The translations under genes were made by a program, and so were the position numbers. Shown in pieces: positions 13,560 to 14,815 of a stretch of 14,815 nucleotides of DNA (position 1 is its first letter; the number at the start of each line of letters is the position of its first letter). Below the pieces are notes generated by a model that worked only from the letters and a program-made list of their open reading frames with translations, ran no database searches and was not told where the DNA came from. Source of the DNA: Burkholderiaceae bacterium (GTDB lineage: Bacteria > Pseudomonadota > Gammaproteobacteria > Burkholderiales > Burkholderiaceae_C); contig JALRFN010000063.1 of the NCBI GenBank assembly GCA_023268425.1, positions 1 to 14,815 of the forward strand, read 5' to 3'.

Positions 13560-14350
13560 ATCGCCACGTCGAAGGCGGTATCGCCCAGGCGGCTCATCTG
13601 CGCGTCGTGGCGCCGCTCCAGCCAGTGCAAACCCTGTGCGTCGGCGACCACCACGGTGCTGGTGCGCGTGCCGTAACCATGCTCAGGCCAATGCACGAAA
13701 ACGGGGGCGAGCGCCGCTTCCGCTTCGGGCCCAACGCCGGTGTCGGGCAACGCGCCTTTGGGTTGCTGAGGCTTGCTCAGGCTGTGCAACAAGGCCTGCT
13801 CCAGTTCGTGGCGTGAGGTGGCTTGGTGCAGCGCGGTTTGCAAGTCGTTGGACAACTGCAGCGATTTGGGCCAAGGGGTGTTCCATTGGGCGTTGGAAAT
13901 GGCGTGCACGCCAGGCGAAATGGTTTGGATGGACCAGGATTCAAGCGCTTCACCTTGGGCGCCTCGGTTGCTCAGCCACCACCAGCGGTGACGCGCCTCG
14001 CTGGCCAAGGTGATGTTGCAGCCGCCGTAATCTGACGCCCGATGCTGCGCGACAAAGGCCTCCAGGTCCATGCCCGAAAGCCAAGCCAAGCCCAATTCGC
14101 CCCGGCTGCGTGCCCCGCGACCCGGAGGCCCTTGGCGCACGTTGGTCAGCATGGCCATGCGCCCGGCCCGGTTTTGCGCCATCCACACCCCGCCGTCCAA
14201 AAGGTCTTGCCCCCCCAAGATGGCCGTGCCATTGGGCGCCGTCCACCACGACAAAGGCTGTGTGGGGCGGGCGTAGGCTTCGTCGCGGTTGGCGGCGATG
14301 ACCAGCGGCCAGCGTTGGTCCACGCCAATGGCCAAAGCGATCAAGCACAT
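13556..14350 (-). CDS. NRDE-family protein (TANGO2-like)
   Basis: A 264-residue protein opening MCLIALAIGV and carrying the name-giving NRDE tetrad at residues 21-24 in IAANRDEAYARPT. Further family marks are GGVWMAQNRAGRMAMLTNVR (about 53-72) and the late block YGTRTSTVVVAD. Cys2 becomes N-terminal after Met removal, as in Ntn-type hydrolases, but catalytic activity is unproven for the family; the eukaryotic relative TANGO2 has been tied to lipid or heme handling. The ATG at 14350 has GGA six bases ahead. The gene lies 10 bases after ygfZ and may be co-transcribed with it. Its stop codon overlaps that of the convergent fusion gene. Confidence 0.9.
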   Translation of the reverse strand: MCLIALAIGVDQRWPLVIAANRDEAYARPTQPLSWWTAPNGTAILGGQDLLDGGVWMAQNRAGRMAMLTNVRQGPPGRGARSRGELGLAWLSGMDLEAFVAQHRASDYGGCNITLASEARHRWWWLSNRGAQGEALESWSIQTISPGVHAISNAQWNTPWPKSLQLSNDLQTALHQATSRHELEQALLHSLSKPQQPKGALPDTGVGPEAEAALAPVFVHWPEHGYGTRTSTVVVADAQGLHWLERRHDAQMSRLGDTAFDVAI

Positions 14351-14360
14351 GGGCAGTCCA

Positions 14361-14815
14361 TCAAATGTCGTCGCGCAAGGGGTAGGGCAGGCCCAAAGCC
14401 GTCAGGCTGGGCCCGTCGGCGCTTGCGGCATGCCAGTCATGGCCTTCGGCCTCGCCGACGTGCACACAAACCAAACCCAGGTGGGTTTCACCCAGCGAGG
14501 CGGCGTTGACCACGGTGCCGACCTCTTGGCCTCCGGCATACACCGGCTGGCCAGCGCTCAAGGGCTGTTGACTGCTGACGCGTTGGGTTCGGCGCTTGAT
14601 CGCGCCGCGAAACTGGCTGCGCGCGACGACTTCTTGGCCGGGATAGCAGCCTTTTTTGAAGCTGATGCCGTCCAGCGACTCCCAGTTCAGCATTTGCGGC
14701 ACAAACACCGCCACGGTCTCGAGCGTCAGCCAAGCTTCGGCCGCAGCGATCGACCAGGCGTCCCAGACCGCGGGCGCTTCGAGTTGGGCACTGGGTGCTT
14801 GGGGCGCGCAACACA
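14361..14815 (-). CDS. ygfZ: YgfZ-type folate-binding protein, C-terminal part (start beyond window)
   Basis: The frame is open to the right edge of the window, so about 151 C-terminal residues are visible and the first half is missing. The block FVPQMLNWESLDGISFKKG followed by CYPGQEVVARSQFRGAIKRR contains the YgfZ signature K-G-C-Y-x-G-Q-E with its conserved Cys. YgfZ is a GcvT-like tetrahydrofolate-binding protein that assists assembly or repair of certain iron-sulfur enzymes in the cytoplasm. The GTG at 14714 is an internal codon, not the start. It is followed by the NRDE gene after 10 bases. The truncation is only the window border. Confidence 0.93.
   Translation of the reverse strand, partial: CCAPQAPSAQLEAPAVWDAWSIAAAEAWLTLETVAVFVPQMLNWESLDGISFKKGCYPGQEVVARSQFRGAIKRRTQRVSSQQPLSAGQPVYAGGQEVGTVVNAASLGETHLGLVCVHVGEAEGHDWHAASADGPSLTALGLPYPLRDDI

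Noticed and set aside
1..14815. Mobile element, defence system or CRISPR array
   Set aside because: No transposase, integrase, Cas, nuclease or toxin-like protein and no regularly spaced repeats were seen on either strand.

Overview
This is a GC-rich chromosomal stretch (roughly 60% GC by eye) whose protein types and overlapping, densely packed operons fit a betaproteobacterium, most likely Burkholderiales/Comamonadaceae. That placement is inferred from protein style only, since no rRNA or phylogenetic marker is present. I see no tRNA, rRNA, CRISPR array, transposase, integrase or phage gene.

Layout. 1-210 is the 3' end of an acyl-CoA dehydrogenase gene (+). 253-831 is a small exported class II cytochrome c with a His/Gly-rich linker (+). 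From 1047 to 7413 a minus-strand operon reads: periplasmic binding protein, livH-, livM-, livG- and livF-like ABC transporter genes, then an acyl-CoA ligase. All junctions after livH overlap by 1 to 7 bases. 7675-8592 is cysK (-), with its own rho-independent terminator. 8736-11510 is a second minus-strand operon, badH-badI-acyl-CoA dehydrogenase (aliB-type). A divergent MarR regulator (11610-12092, +) follows across a 99-base intergenic region. The right end holds housekeeping or unlinked genes: a GNAT acetyltransferase (-), a thioesterase-GNAT fusion (+), an NRDE-family protein (-) and the 3' part of ygfZ (-), which runs off the window.

How the genes work together. BadH and BadI are recognisable at high confidence and define the alicyclic ring-opening route known from Rhodopseudomonas palustris: cyclohexanecarboxylate to its CoA ester (ligase), then cyclohex-1-ene-1-carboxyl-CoA (AliB), 2-hydroxy (BadK), 2-keto (BadH) and finally pimelyl-CoA (BadI). 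The dehydrogenase has Asp instead of Glu at the usual catalytic-base position, as reported for cyclohexanecarboxyl-CoA dehydrogenases. The Liv-type transporter and the co-transcribed ligase would supply uptake and CoA activation, with the MarR protein as a BadR-like repressor. No badK gene lies in the window, so that step must be encoded elsewhere.

The most informative non-coding element is the badH/marR intergenic region. There two divergent sigma70-like promoters overlap a pseudo-palindrome placed at the predicted badH transcription start. I did not find an undescribed type of system. The novelty lies in the arrangement of a known pathway, in a fused thioesterase-acetyltransferase, and in the unusual cytochrome linker.
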